Source: a virus. Taken from it: 64,000 nucleotides of DNA. Under the pieces are notes generated by a model, which saw only the letters and a list, made by a program, of their open reading frames with translations, made no database searches and had not been told where the DNA came from. The first letter of the stretch is position 1. Every line of letters begins with the position of its first letter. The stretch lies in the IMG/VR virus record IMGVR_UViG_3300024503_000015, positions 62,001 through 126,000 of that record; one strand, given 5' to 3'. Of the stretch, positions 8,901 to 17,461 are shown in pieces. Made by a program: the position numbers and the translations under genes.

Positions 8901-11900
8901 CCTGATGTTGCCGCAACTTTAAATTGTGTACTTGTAATAGTCGAACCAATTACATAGTAGGCAGTATTTGCAGAAACTCCGCCAAATGTTGTACCGCTAA
9001 AGTAAACTGGCATGTTATCATACAAGGTTACAGTACTTGCCACTGTAATTAAGTTTGTAGTTACTGTGGTATTTGTTGCTGTTAACGGTGTGAAACTGTC
9101 TTTGTATACCTGTGCAATCTTGCTGCCAGTTTGGTATGTTAAGATGTTAGCATATTGACCAACACCAGTACCGGCAGTTAATTGAATTCTCATGCCAGTA
9201 TATGCCGCGCTTAGTGCAGTATCAGTGGCCGCAATAGTAATGCTGACTTTATCACCACTCTGAGCCGCGTTGCTGGCTGTTACATAACTTGTACCTCCAA
9301 CACCGTTGTCATCATCTAAGTCAATAATTCTTGATTCAAATACAGTATTGTCACGGAATTCGTCGCCGATTGCGTCGATGTTATATCCTGAACCGCTAAT
9401 TGTATATGTTGTATTTGTATAATTTGTACCAGCATTACCAAATTCTAAACGAAGCACTTCTGATAATGCATCTGTTACAGTATTTGTAATTTGTGCCTGA
9501 TATGCTTGGTTGTCAACCGTACCATATAATGGTACTTCGCTAACATCCACACCTTCGGCAATAACACCATATGTACCATATGAGCTGTTGCCGTTGGTAG
9601 CACGGATTCTACCGCCTAGTTCTGCTAGGTAACCTGCATAGCCGTAGTAGTTAAACACAGAAACAAGTTCTGTTAATGAGTCACTACCAGTACACCATAC
9701 ACCAATACCGTCTGACATAATTGTAGTAAAGTCGTTTTTAACCATTGACTTATTACCACGGGCATGTAGAGCCGCATCGATCTTAGCACCTGTACAGCCT
9801 ACACCAAACATTGTAACGTTCTGTGAGTAGTGTGAGCGACTTGTTACCCATACTTTGCTATCCCATGGACCAAATCCTGGGTTAAGGGCTACGTATGCTC
9901 CACCAGTTGGGCGTTTTGTACCATAGTCGTTTTCAGCAGTTAAGTCGCCATTCAATCCGCTTAGAGTACAGTTACGTAAACCAGAAGCGTTACTTACTTG
10001 GAACATATCTGACAATTCAGAACCTGCAACTGCATTGTTGTACAATACGGCAGAGCGTGTTCCTTTGTAGTTACCTGGTAAATTAATATCGTAAATGATA
10101 GAATCAATGTACTCGCCCATATCACGCTTGCATGATGCTTCGTCGTATGAGTAAACTGCTGTACAAGTTCCTGTATCTGTACTTACAGATGTCGGAGTAA
10201 TGGATCCTGCTGTTGTACCAATTGTAAATGTTGTAGTAGATGGAACTGTTAATACGTAGTATTGTGTATTTTCAGCCAACCCGCCAATTACTGCTCCGGC
10301 TACTACAGTCATTTCGCCTGTGCCGGTGCCTACGCTAAACACAGAACCATTATAACTTGCACTAATTGTTATTTCTGTGTCACTTTCAACAGTTAAAATA
10401 TAATATGTAACACCAGATACAATGTTACCAATACCAGTTCCGGTAAATGTAATCTTAGAACCTACTGTCATTCCTGTTGTAGATAGAACTGTAACAATGT
10501 TTCCAGTTGCAGTTGTGTCTGTGGCCACAGTCGATACTTGATTTGCCAAGAACTTAACTGGATCGCCCACAGACAAGTTGTGTGCTCTGGTTGTTGTAAT
10601 AACGTTGCCACTAGAACTTGTACCTGATGTTGGTCCGCCGAAGTTATAAGAAATCCAAGCAGTTGCTTCGTTTTCTAAGAATGTCTTATTAGCACGTAAG
10701 ATTTCTGCGGCAGCAATATGTCCTGGATCGTTATGGTATGTTGTTGTACCCACAACGTCTGGAGTTTCTCCAACACCCTTGTCTAATATTGCAATAATAG
10801 TGTCCATGTTTGCTTTAGCAGATGCTAGTGCTGTAGCATTACTTTCAACTTTAAGATTAACAGCATCTCTTAGATATCTGTAAGCATTCAAAGTTGCTCG
10901 CTTCTGATCACCGATTACTAGTGATGCCTGTGCTTGATAGTAACTCATACCTGCTTTGATTGAGCGGAAGTTACTGCCCATTAGAATATCGTAACGTAGA
11001 GCATCTAAAATATAACCCACGTCTCTAGCACAAGTAGCAGAATTGTAGTCTAAGTTTGGATAGTTAGTGTCAATGTAAAGTGTTACTGCACTCTGAATTG
11101 ATGCTTTGTCTGTTGACAACACTTTTGCCTGTGTTGCTACATTAGTATCTACCCAACTTGTACTTGGCAAGTTAGTAATTTCTACAGCAATAGATAATCC
11201 AGTTCCGTTGGTGAAACTTGTTAATTCTGTGCCGTCGTAGGTTGCTGCCAATGTAAATGTCGATGTCAATGGTGTTGTCTTAACATAATATGTAGTACCA
11301 GCAACTAATCCGTTGGCTGTGGTTTGTGCGATTACTTCATCGCCTACAGATAAACCGTGTGCTGTGCTGGTAAATGTTGTGCCACTAGCAATAGTTGTAA
11401 TTGTAATACGTGGCACACCAGTTGTTAAACCAGTATCAATGATGTTTGTAATAACATCCATTAATGCGCCAACTCTTGTAGAACTTGTAGCATCGCCGCC
11501 TGTGCCTGTAACATAACTTACGTTAGTTTGTAGTGCTGAATAAGAGCTTAAACCTCCGTTAGCAATGTCTGTCACAATAGATTTCATATTAGCATAGGCC
11601 GCTAATGTTGCTGTTTTATCTCCGCTATCAATCTGTAGTGCAGAAGTTAAACGTGAGTAGTATGCAATACCTGCTTGCTTACTTGCAAAATGACCACCGT
11701 AGGTTAAGTCATAGCGTAGTGCATCGATAATGTAACCAGTATCTCTAGCACACGCACTCTTGCTGTACACAATCGCTGGATAGTTTGTATTGATATACTT
11801 TAATGTTTCTGCTGTGATAAAATCTTTGTTATCATAGATTAACTTTGCCGCCGCATAGTTCTCTGCATCTACACCAGTAAAGTCTGGCCATAAGAAGCGA

Positions 11901-14900
11901 GGAACTGCTCCTCCGTCAATTGTACCAACGATATCGTCAACGATTGTACCAATTTGTGCAACTGCACCGCCAACTGCATAGCCTTTTAATTTGTATTTTA
12001 AGAACTTAATTAGTCCAAGACTTGCACTTAACTGGTTTGCCAGCACGATTGCTGTCGAAGATATTGCTCTATGATAACTACGTCCAATAGTGATTGCGGC
12101 AAAATTACTGCCAAACATCATGTCGTAGCCGATACCATCTACCATGTATCCAATGTCTCGACTGCAAGTTGTTTCGTCGTAGGATAGATAGTGATGGAAT
12201 TTCTGTACATAACCAGTACCATCTAGTTGAATTTCAGATTTACGATCTTGTAAAATGTTAAATCCTGCTACTAATGCTGGATCAACCCAACTTGTATCTG
12301 GTGCTATAGCAGTTCCTGCTTCGCCGTTGTTAATCCAATCTATAATATCTTGTACACGAGCCTGTGCAAATGCTGCCGCAGTTGCATCACCGCCTGTTCC
12401 AGATGTTACCTGAGGTGTTGTGTTACCAGACTGTGGAGTTACAGAAATTCTTTGTGCAACATCGTCGATAATGCTCTTTAAGAATGTGTATGCGGCCACT
12501 GTTGCGGCTGTTTCGCTAGAACTAATAGTTAGATTTAAACCACTGTAATATGCACTACCGGCAATTAAAGTCTGTGTGTTACCACCGTAGGTTAAATCGT
12601 AACGAATTGCGTCAAGGATGTAGCCAATATCGCGTTGGCAAGCGGCTTGTCCTGTTGCGCCAAGTGCTGTCCAAACAACAGCATAGTTGTTTTGAATGTA
12701 TCGGCTAACATCTGCTTTAATGAAAGCATAGTTATTTGCAATCTGTGTTCTTGCATTTAAGAAATCTACATCAAGATTAGTTGGATCTGTGATAACTTCT
12801 GCTGGGACAGCATCCAAACCGTTGTTTAGAATGTCGTAGGCTGTGTTAGCACTTAGTTCAATTCTATCAATTGCTACGGAATTACCCACTGAACCTGTAA
12901 CACCAGTAGTAATTTCTTTTACTGATGCTCCAATAAAGCCGATTACACCTATTGTTGGCAATAACTGTTGTGCAATTACTGTCTGTGTTGATGTAATTCC
13001 TCTGTAATAGCTCATTGCGTTCCATGAACTTAGGAAGTTACTACCAAACATTAGGTCGTAGCATAATGCATCAATAATATAACCCACATCTCGTGAGCAT
13101 GTAGATGCTGTATAGATTAAATCTGGATATGTTGCATTGATCCAGTTGATTGCGGCTGATTTAATTCTTGTTTTTGCCGCTTGAATATTAGTATTCTTAG
13201 TTGTAAGATCACTTGCTACCCAAGTAATATCTGGAGCAACTGTTGTTGGCTCTGTTCCTGTATTGATTGTGTCGTACAATTCTTGAATACGTGTTTGTGC
13301 ATCTGTTGCGGCGCCAGCACTACCGGCTGTGCCGCTAGTTACTTGACTTACAACGTTTCCTGAGCTAGGTGTAATTGCAAGACCTTTTGCAATATCATCG
13401 ATAATAGTTTTTACATAAGCCCATAGTGCCAATGCTTGAGATTTTTCACCTACTTCAACTAACACACCGTTGCTATAGTAAGAACGTGCGGCAATTTGTG
13501 TTGCTAGGTTGCCACCATATGTTAAGTCAAAAGTTAGTGCGTCTACAATGTAGCCAACGTCACGTTCGCAAGTTGTTGCATCGTAGATAAATCCGCTGAA
13601 CGGAGAGACAGAACCTGCAATTTGTACATTAATCCATGCTGTAACTTCTGCTTTTAAGAATGCTTTGTTAGCAAGAATTAATCTTGCGGCATGGAAGTAT
13701 CCAGAAGTATAAGCGTTGCTACTACCACCAGTTGGTGTTGGTAGGTCAAAGGTAGGAACTGCGGTTAGTCCTGTTGACAGAATGTCTGTCATTACACCAA
13801 TATTTGATGTAATTGTATCTGTACCTGCGCTGGCTTTTAATACTGCATTCTTAACAAAATCTACAGTACCTAAAGTCTGTGGTAATTGATCTGCTAAAAC
13901 AACTCCGGTTGATGCAAGGCCTCGTTGATATGCCATACCTGCTTTTGCAGACATAAAGTTACTGCCAAACATAACATCGTATGCTAGTGCATCAACCATA
14001 TAGCCAACATCACGTGAACATAATGCTTGGTCGTAATCTAATGTTGGATAATTTGCATTAATCCAAGCAATAGCACCTATTTGAATATTTGTTTTATCTG
14101 CAACAATAGCGTTAAATGCTGTTAACAATCTTGGACGAACCCAACTTGTGCTTGGAGCAATAGTTGTTGGCTCTGTGCCTGTATTGATTGTGTCGTACAT
14201 TTCTTGGATACGTGCTTGTGCAAATGTTCCTGCGGCTGCACCGCCTGGTGTTCCAGAAGTTACCTGTGAAGATGAAGTTGTTTTTGTCCATCCTGCTGTA
14301 TTACCTACAGCAATATTGTCGATAAACGATTTAATTCTTGTTTGAACAGCCAATGCTTGATCTTTTTCGCCTGTTTCAACAAAAATGCCCTTGCTGTAGT
14401 AAGAACGTGCGGCTACCTGTGTTGCTAAATTGCCACCGTAGGTTAAGTCATATACCAATGCGTCTACAATATAACCAACATCTCGTTCGCAGGCTGTTTG
14501 TCCTGCGCCGCCGTATGTAAATCCAACGAATGGAGAGATGTTTCCAGAAATCTGTGCATTAATCCATGCACTAACTTCAGACTGAATAAATGATTTGTTA
14601 GCAAGAATTAATCTTGCGGCATTGTAATAATCTGCATCATAAGCATTACCTGTTCCACCAGTTGGTGTTGGGTATACAAATGCTGGAACAGAACTTAGGC
14701 CGTTTTCTAAAATTGCTTTGATTGATGCAATATTAGTTGTTACAGAATCTAATGCAATAGTTTCTGTGACATTAAACATAAACTCTTGTGTTGCTGTGTT
14801 GCCTTCTGTTGGCACAATAGAGTTGTTTGCTACTAAGTTTGGTGCAACTGCCTTAATTCTTTCTAGTGCAGAAATAGTTTTTGGCTTGTCATTAACTAAA

Positions 14901-17413
14901 TTTGCAATAGCAGGCTTAGGACTGATAACAGTTGAACGTAGTTCATCACCAACAACTGCGGTATTCTTTGGAAGAACGATTGGCAACACTTCGTAGAATG
15001 TACCAGTCTTAACGCTGATTGTTGTGTTTGAAAATACTGCCGCTGGAATTGCTGTGGATGTTCCTGCTAGGATACCGTCAGTAACAATAGTCAATAATGA
15101 TTGTGCTGTAGTTACTGTGTCTGCTTCCGCAGTTAATGTACTGTCAATAATCTGAGCTACTGCTGTGTTTAAAGCAACACCGTTAGCCAATTGATAATTA
15201 ATTTCTGGTGGGTTGTTGTTTAAAACATCTTCCACTAAATCTTTCATGTAATTGTATGCGGCAACAGTTTGAGTAATCTGTTGTCCAAAGTTGCTGTTAA
15301 TATATGCACTACCAGCAGTGGTATAATAGGCCTTGGCTGCTTTAGTTGCTTCTTCATTACCACCGTGGCCGATATCATAAATTAGTGCGTCTACTAACAG
15401 GCCAACATCGCGTTGGCAGAAATCATAATCGTAGGATAATGATCCAGTCATTGATGCTGTTTGTGTTGTTAGTGTAGAAACTGTACCACCTTGTGTAGAA
15501 CTAATTGTAAAGTGTGAGCCGTCTACAACTGTTTTAACAAAATATTTTGTTCCAGCAGTTACACCGCCAACTGTTCCTGAGAACTCAATAGGCATATTTG
15601 CTGTTAAGTTTGTTGTGTCGTCTGCTGTAAATTCATTAGTTGCCGCAGAACTTGCTGTAATTGCTACAGAATATGTGTTAGTAACCCAGTTACTAACTTC
15701 TTTCATAATGAATTGTTTGTTCTTTGCCAACAATTCTGTTGCTTGTCTATTTCTGTAACCTTTTTCAATTTGTTCACAAGCATAACGCACAGTCTTCCAA
15801 GGCTTATCAATTGTAAGACCTTGGCCATCTTCAAGACTATCTGTTCCCAGTGGAGCAACATATACTAGGTTATTAATAACACCGTAGTACGCCCATGTAG
15901 GATAGCCACCGCTAACACGCAATATTTGACCTTCTGTGCCCACTGGCAGTCTTGTTGGTCCTGTTGTACCGTAGTAATATGTGTCGCCTGCTGTGGTTAG
16001 AACTGCTGATTCACTACCAGCAGCCAATAAATTCCAATATGTTGCGGTTGTGTCTGCATCTGGTCTGTTTAATAAACTTGCTGTATGCTCTAATACACAG
16101 ATATAACTGTTTGCACCAAAGAATACTGCATCGCCTTGTACATAATCATGATTCACTGTCCATGTTACAGAATAACCGCTTTCAATAATAATATTATCAA
16201 TTGCGCCAGCAGTTACTCCGTCTACTGTCAATGTTAAATCGTTGGCTGGGCTAATACCACCGACGCTTGTACCAGAGATAACAATTTGATCTCCGTCTGA
16301 ATAATTTGTTCCTGTGTTGTTTTTAACAACTGTATAAACAGTTCCTGTACGTGTAATATCGAAAGTTGCGGCCGAGCCAATGCTTGGGCTAACTGATGTT
16401 CCAGATACTCCAGTATATGTTGTTGACACATTGGTCCACTTAATACCTGTGTTTAATCTGTTCCAATAAGTTAAATTTGGTGGCTCTTGATTTGTGTTGT
16501 CTGCTATTGCCAGGTAAGTATAACTTCCTAATCTTACAACATCGCCTACTTTATAAGCAGTAGACGAAACCCAATCACCGTTAAAATTAAATCCAGTAGT
16601 ATAGACGTCCCAGTATGCTGTCGCTGTACTTGGATTTTGATTTGTATGATTTTGTGTGGCAATATATGAATAACCACCATATGTTACCACATCGCCTTCT
16701 TGGTAGACTGTAGAAGAACTCCAAGAATCTTCAAATTGAAGACCTTCAACAAATACTCCCCACTTAGTATCATCAAAAGTTGTGCTGGAAGTGTGTTGTG
16801 TTGTACAGATCCAAGTGTTGGCGCCGTACTTAACGATATCATTAATTTTGTAGCGTACAGAAGAATTCCATACACCTAGATATTCTAAGCCACTGTTGAA
16901 TACAGTCCACTTACTTTGGTCTGCTTCGAGACCTAATGATGCTGTGGCAGCAGATGTGTGTGCTGTATTACAAATATATGTAATACCGCCATACGAAACA
17001 AAGTCATATACGCGGTAACGAGTCGAGGTTGCCCACTCGCCTGTCCAGTAAAACGATTCTGCAAATGCTTCCCACTTGCTTTGATCTGCTTCTAAGCCCA
17101 GTGTTGTGGTTGCCGCAGATGTATGAGAAGTTAAACAAATATAAACTAAGCCGCCGTACTTAACTTGGTCGCCTTTATTATAATAAGTAGAAACGTCCCA
17201 GTCGCCCTGCCAACTAGTACCGTCACTGACTAGATTCCATTTTGGTGGATTTGCGTCACTATCAGTGACAAATAAACTTGCTGAAGTATGATTTATAACA
17301 CAAATATAACTCTTACCACCGATGTTGACTACGTCGTCAACTACGTAAGAAGTACTTGGTGTCCAATCACCTTTCCAAACAAATTTAATTCTACCTAATC
17401 TAAATTCTGCCAT
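5906..17413 (-). CDS. giant mosaic tail-fibre/adhesin protein, 3835 residues
   Basis: One uninterrupted 11.5-kb frame. Residues 8-465 hold seven tandem units of about 50-60 residues (pattern W..xSTxYxxGDxVxxGG..YIC..HTS...W) like CBM5/12 carbohydrate-binding repeats. Next comes a pectin-lyase-like start (DKPWKTVRYACEQ), then ten copies of a domain marked by CxRDVGYIxDALxYDL (residues about 660-2450). A right-handed beta-helix-like stretch follows (about 2465-2640, GVGCTGAKIDAALHARGN), then a propeller of Asp-box-like units (about 2890-3390, YSSNGTSW, SPDGVTW). The C-terminal region has FFTSTDQDGNFNVGNLFGV and ends ALGFFMQR. It is paralogous to the 2670-residue neighbour in N-terminal, helix, propeller and C-terminal parts. 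A late-type promoter lies 20 bases upstream. Most likely a host-binding tail fibre; it may be cleaved in the virion. Confidence 0.8.
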   Translation of the reverse strand: MAEFRLGRIKFVWKGDWTPSTSYVVDDVVNIGGKSYICVINHTSASLFVTDSDANPPKWNLVSDGTSWQGDWDVSTYYNKGDQVKYGGLVYICLTSHTSAATTTLGLEADQSKWEAFAESFYWTGEWATSTRYRVYDFVSYGGITYICNTAHTSAATASLGLEADQSKWTVFNSGLEYLGVWNSSVRYKINDIVKYGANTWICTTQHTSSTTFDDTKWGVFVEGLQFEDSWSSSTVYQEGDVVTYGGYSYIATQNHTNQNPSTATAYWDVYTTGFNFNGDWVSSTAYKVGDVVRLGSYTYLAIADNTNQEPPNLTYWNRLNTGIKWTNVSTTYTGVSGTSVSPSIGSAATFDITRTGTVYTVVKNNTGTNYSDGDQIVISGTSVGGISPANDLTLTVDGVTAGAIDNIIIESGYSVTWTVNHDYVQGDAVFFGANSYICVLEHTASLLNRPDADTTATYWNLLAAGSESAVLTTAGDTYYYGTTGPTRLPVGTEGQILRVSGGYPTWAYYGVINNLVYVAPLGTDSLEDGQGLTIDKPWKTVRYACEQIEKGYRNRQATELLAKNKQFIMKEVSNWVTNTYSVAITASSAATNEFTADDTTNLTANMPIEFSGTVGGVTAGTKYFVKTVVDGSHFTISSTQGGTVSTLTTQTASMTGSLSYDYDFCQRDVGLLVDALIYDIGHGGNEEATKAAKAYYTTAGSAYINSNFGQQITQTVAAYNYMKDLVEDVLNNNPPEINYQLANGVALNTAVAQIIDSTLTAEADTVTTAQSLLTIVTDGILAGTSTAIPAAVFSNTTISVKTGTFYEVLPIVLPKNTAVVGDELRSTVISPKPAIANLVNDKPKTISALERIKAVAPNLVANNSIVPTEGNTATQEFMFNVTETIALDSVTTNIASIKAILENGLSSVPAFVYPTPTGGTGNAYDADYYNAARLILANKSFIQSEVSAWINAQISGNISPFVGFTYGGAGQTACERDVGYIVDALVYDLTYGGNLATQVAARSYYSKGIFVETGEKDQALAVQTRIKSFIDNIAVGNTAGWTKTTSSSQVTSGTPGGAAAGTFAQARIQEMYDTINTGTEPTTIAPSTSWVRPRLLTAFNAIVADKTNIQIGAIAWINANYPTLDYDQALCSRDVGYMVDALAYDVMFGSNFMSAKAGMAYQRGLASTGVVLADQLPQTLGTVDFVKNAVLKASAGTDTITSNIGVMTDILSTGLTAVPTFDLPTPTGGSSNAYTSGYFHAARLILANKAFLKAEVTAWINVQIAGSVSPFSGFIYDATTCERDVGYIVDALTFDLTYGGNLATQIAARSYYSNGVLVEVGEKSQALALWAYVKTIIDDIAKGLAITPSSGNVVSQVTSGTAGSAGAATDAQTRIQELYDTINTGTEPTTVAPDITWVASDLTTKNTNIQAAKTRIKSAAINWINATYPDLIYTASTCSRDVGYIIDALCYDLMFGSNFLSSWNAMSYYRGITSTQTVIAQQLLPTIGVIGFIGASVKEITTGVTGSVGNSVAIDRIELSANTAYDILNNGLDAVPAEVITDPTNLDVDFLNARTQIANNYAFIKADVSRYIQNNYAVVWTALGATGQAACQRDIGYILDAIRYDLTYGGNTQTLIAGSAYYSGLNLTISSSETAATVAAYTFLKSIIDDVAQRISVTPQSGNTTPQVTSGTGGDATAAAFAQARVQDIIDWINNGEAGTAIAPDTSWVDPALVAGFNILQDRKSEIQLDGTGYVQKFHHYLSYDETTCSRDIGYMVDGIGYDMMFGSNFAAITIGRSYHRAISSTAIVLANQLSASLGLIKFLKYKLKGYAVGGAVAQIGTIVDDIVGTIDGGAVPRFLWPDFTGVDAENYAAAKLIYDNKDFITAETLKYINTNYPAIVYSKSACARDTGYIIDALRYDLTYGGHFASKQAGIAYYSRLTSALQIDSGDKTATLAAYANMKSIVTDIANGGLSSYSALQTNVSYVTGTGGDATSSTRVGALMDVITNIIDTGLTTGVPRITITTIASGTTFTSTAHGLSVGDEVIAQTTANGLVAGTTYYVKTTPLTSTFTLAATYDGTELTSFTNGTGLSIAVEITNLPSTSWVDTNVATQAKVLSTDKASIQSAVTLYIDTNYPNLDYNSATCARDVGYILDALRYDILMGSNFRSIKAGMSYYQAQASLVIGDQKRATLNAYRYLRDAVNLKVESNATALASAKANMDTIIAILDKGVGETPDVVGTTTYHNDPGHIAAAEILRANKTFLENEATAWISYNFGGPTSGTSSSGNVITTTRAHNLSVGDPVKFLANQVSTVATDTTATGNIVTVLSTTGMTVGSKITFTGTGIGNIVSGVTYYILTVESDTEITISASYNGSVFSVGTGTGEMTVVAGAVIGGLAENTQYYVLTVPSTTTFTIGTTAGSITPTSVSTDTGTCTAVYSYDEASCKRDMGEYIDSIIYDINLPGNYKGTRSAVLYNNAVAGSELSDMFQVSNASGLRNCTLSGLNGDLTAENDYGTKRPTGGAYVALNPGFGPWDSKVWVTSRSHYSQNVTMFGVGCTGAKIDAALHARGNKSMVKNDFTTIMSDGIGVWCTGSDSLTELVSVFNYYGYAGYLAELGGRIRATNGNSSYGTYGVIAEGVDVSEVPLYGTVDNQAYQAQITNTVTDALSEVLRLEFGNAGTNYTNTTYTISGSGYNIDAIGDEFRDNTVFESRIIDLDDDNGVGGTSYVTASNAAQSGDKVSITIAATDTALSAAYTGMRIQLTAGTGVGQYANILTYQTGSKIAQVYKDSFTPLTATNTTVTTNLITVASTVTLYDNMPVYFSGTTFGGVSANTAYYVIGSTITSTQFKVAATSGSSTPITLSTASGSMTMYEAGWDHTVPGKTIENTLDLTTQYIIEPRISYTAPGYTATARTLSATATWKELTYGDSKYVAIASSGTTTSYSANGTTWATAGALSASASWVDVVYGGGEGARATAIIGGLGGQGAVFEAVLGVANTTGAATADQVASVNIISGGQGYTTPPVIVFTPVSGGTGAVATCAVLDGEIVSVTVTIPGTGYTVPPTVSAATDRLTQVTVNSWGRNYTGAPSVTVSDPFTGSAWSSGGTVTTGVYIYYVDSGDKNWYYVTSGGTFTTSGPIHTSGSAANGTVTLTYAGTTAVLTPTRTNEGVSGFTVTDTGKGYTTTPTISILDTGARYVAIATSTGDNCYTTSAGILAGSTWTAGTSTGKTDLAGLAYGGGVYVAVGGTASAVSSTSGSLWTSRTIPTLGSGTYSSVAYGAEMFVAISTGNLATAYSSNGTSWTAGGNLPASLSWTSVAYGNGRFVAIASGSKRVAYSIDRGTTWLESPAGLPASTTWSKISYGQGLFFAVATGGTTAATSPDGVTWTLRAMPSSSNWTAVQFGNISSNPLWVAASATSGTVAASIRTGAQATGRAKVASGVVTEIRMLEPGSGYPKGTVTATTVTTNLITVDNTTNLVDSQPIEFYGTSAGGLVEEQTYYVIGSTITSTQFKVSATQGSATPVTLSTATVSGMTYRAGPIYTLTDPNKVKVASLRIRMADGALGNPSFVNRGADNTTATSETQGDGYSDLYQPSNFINIAGLYDIPEAGANVEFDSLPGVYFKLVVVTNELGELGDKTAQFQINPALTVLQAPRHGDRVTTRIKYSQVRLTGHDFLYIGTGNKEQTNYPNVDISTANVANQAQFSAGGRVFFTSTDQDGNFNVGNLFGVQQATGTATLNASAFNLSGLNSLQLGSVELGIGSAIITQFSTDPFFTADSDSVVPTQRAIKAYITAQIGGGQSSLNVNTLTSGIVYIAGNSISTTTGEGIKVTSKMNFTGGIDGAPVALGFFMQR
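6290..6345 (-). other. conserved C-terminal motif shared by four long fibre proteins (copy 1)
   Basis: Encodes RVFFTSTDQDGNFNVGNLFG. The same motif, with the pattern [F/Y]YxSxDxxGxFxVGDxFxV, is found once in each of the four longest fibre proteins: here, near 17910-17945, near 27985-28020 and near 32295-32335. It is always followed by a strand-rich segment with QATG, QASG or ENGTV. The near-invariant acidic and glycine pattern suggests a common structural element, perhaps a trimerisation or attachment fold. Confidence 0.6.
7240..8745 (-). repeat. Asp-box-like beta-propeller region of the 3835-residue protein
   Basis: Six to seven units with a YGNGRFVAIAS-like strand followed by YSxxGxTW, which resembles the sialidase/BNR Asp-box. 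Examples are YSANGTTW, YSSNGTSW, YSIDRGTTW and SPDGVTW. Glycine/threonine-rich modules interrupt the series between the first and second units. The neighbouring 2670-residue protein has the same array at 18620-19690. Propellers of this type often bind glycans; no sialidase catalytic set (Arg triad, Tyr/Glu pair) was recognised. Confidence 0.6.
10070..15430 (-). repeat. ten diverged copies of an RDVGYIxDAL domain
   Basis: Core motifs lie near 15400, 14480, 14000, 13560, 13080, 12630, 12150, 11740, 11020 and 10120. Each has CxRD[VIT]GYI[VIL]DAL.YD followed by either a YGGN/YGGH ending or an FGSN/MGSN ending. From copy 2 to copy 9 the two endings alternate strictly. Copies 2-8 are about 405-480 bases apart, and larger gaps at both ends hold inserted modules. 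The neighbouring 2670-residue protein has one copy (RRDAELIIDALSYDI near 23650). The pattern indicates growth by duplication of a two-domain unit. Confidence 0.8.
16018..17392 (-). repeat. seven tandem CBM5/12-like W-repeats (3835-residue protein)
   Basis: Seven units of 48-60 residues at the N-terminus with W..STxYxxGDxVxYGGxxYIC followed by HTS and a closing Trp. Examples are DWTPSTSYVVDDVVNIGG, SWSSSTVYQEGDVVTYGG and DWVSSTAYKVGDVVRLGS. The Trp/Tyr pattern is that of chitin-type carbohydrate-binding modules. The first unit is the most conserved between the two giant proteins, as expected if it also serves virion attachment. Confidence 0.7.
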
Positions 17414-17431
17414 TTTATATCATCCTCTGAT

Positions 17432-17440
17432 AGTATTTAT
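17432..17440 (-). promoter_or_regulatory. late-type promoter element, ATAAATACT
   Basis: Read leftward the sequence is ATAAATACT, 19 bases before the ATG of the 3835-residue gene. It fits the [A/C/G]TAAATA[T/C] element found before other structural genes here and resembles the T4 late box TATAAATA. A weak 4-bp hairpin (CCCA with a five-base loop, 17446-17458) lies just upstream, after the stop of the previous gene. Confidence 0.55.
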
Positions 17441-17461
17441 CTAAACCCAAAAAATGGGATT

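Noticed and set aside
10070-15430. A CRISPR-like array suggested by regular spacing
   Set aside because: Units are about 450 bases, coding, diverged and lack short identical repeats.
5906-17413. Misassembly or frameshift in the 11.5-kb gene
   Set aside because: The frame is uninterrupted, repeats have diverged clearly, and both ends match the paralogue. Long-read checks would still help for copy number.
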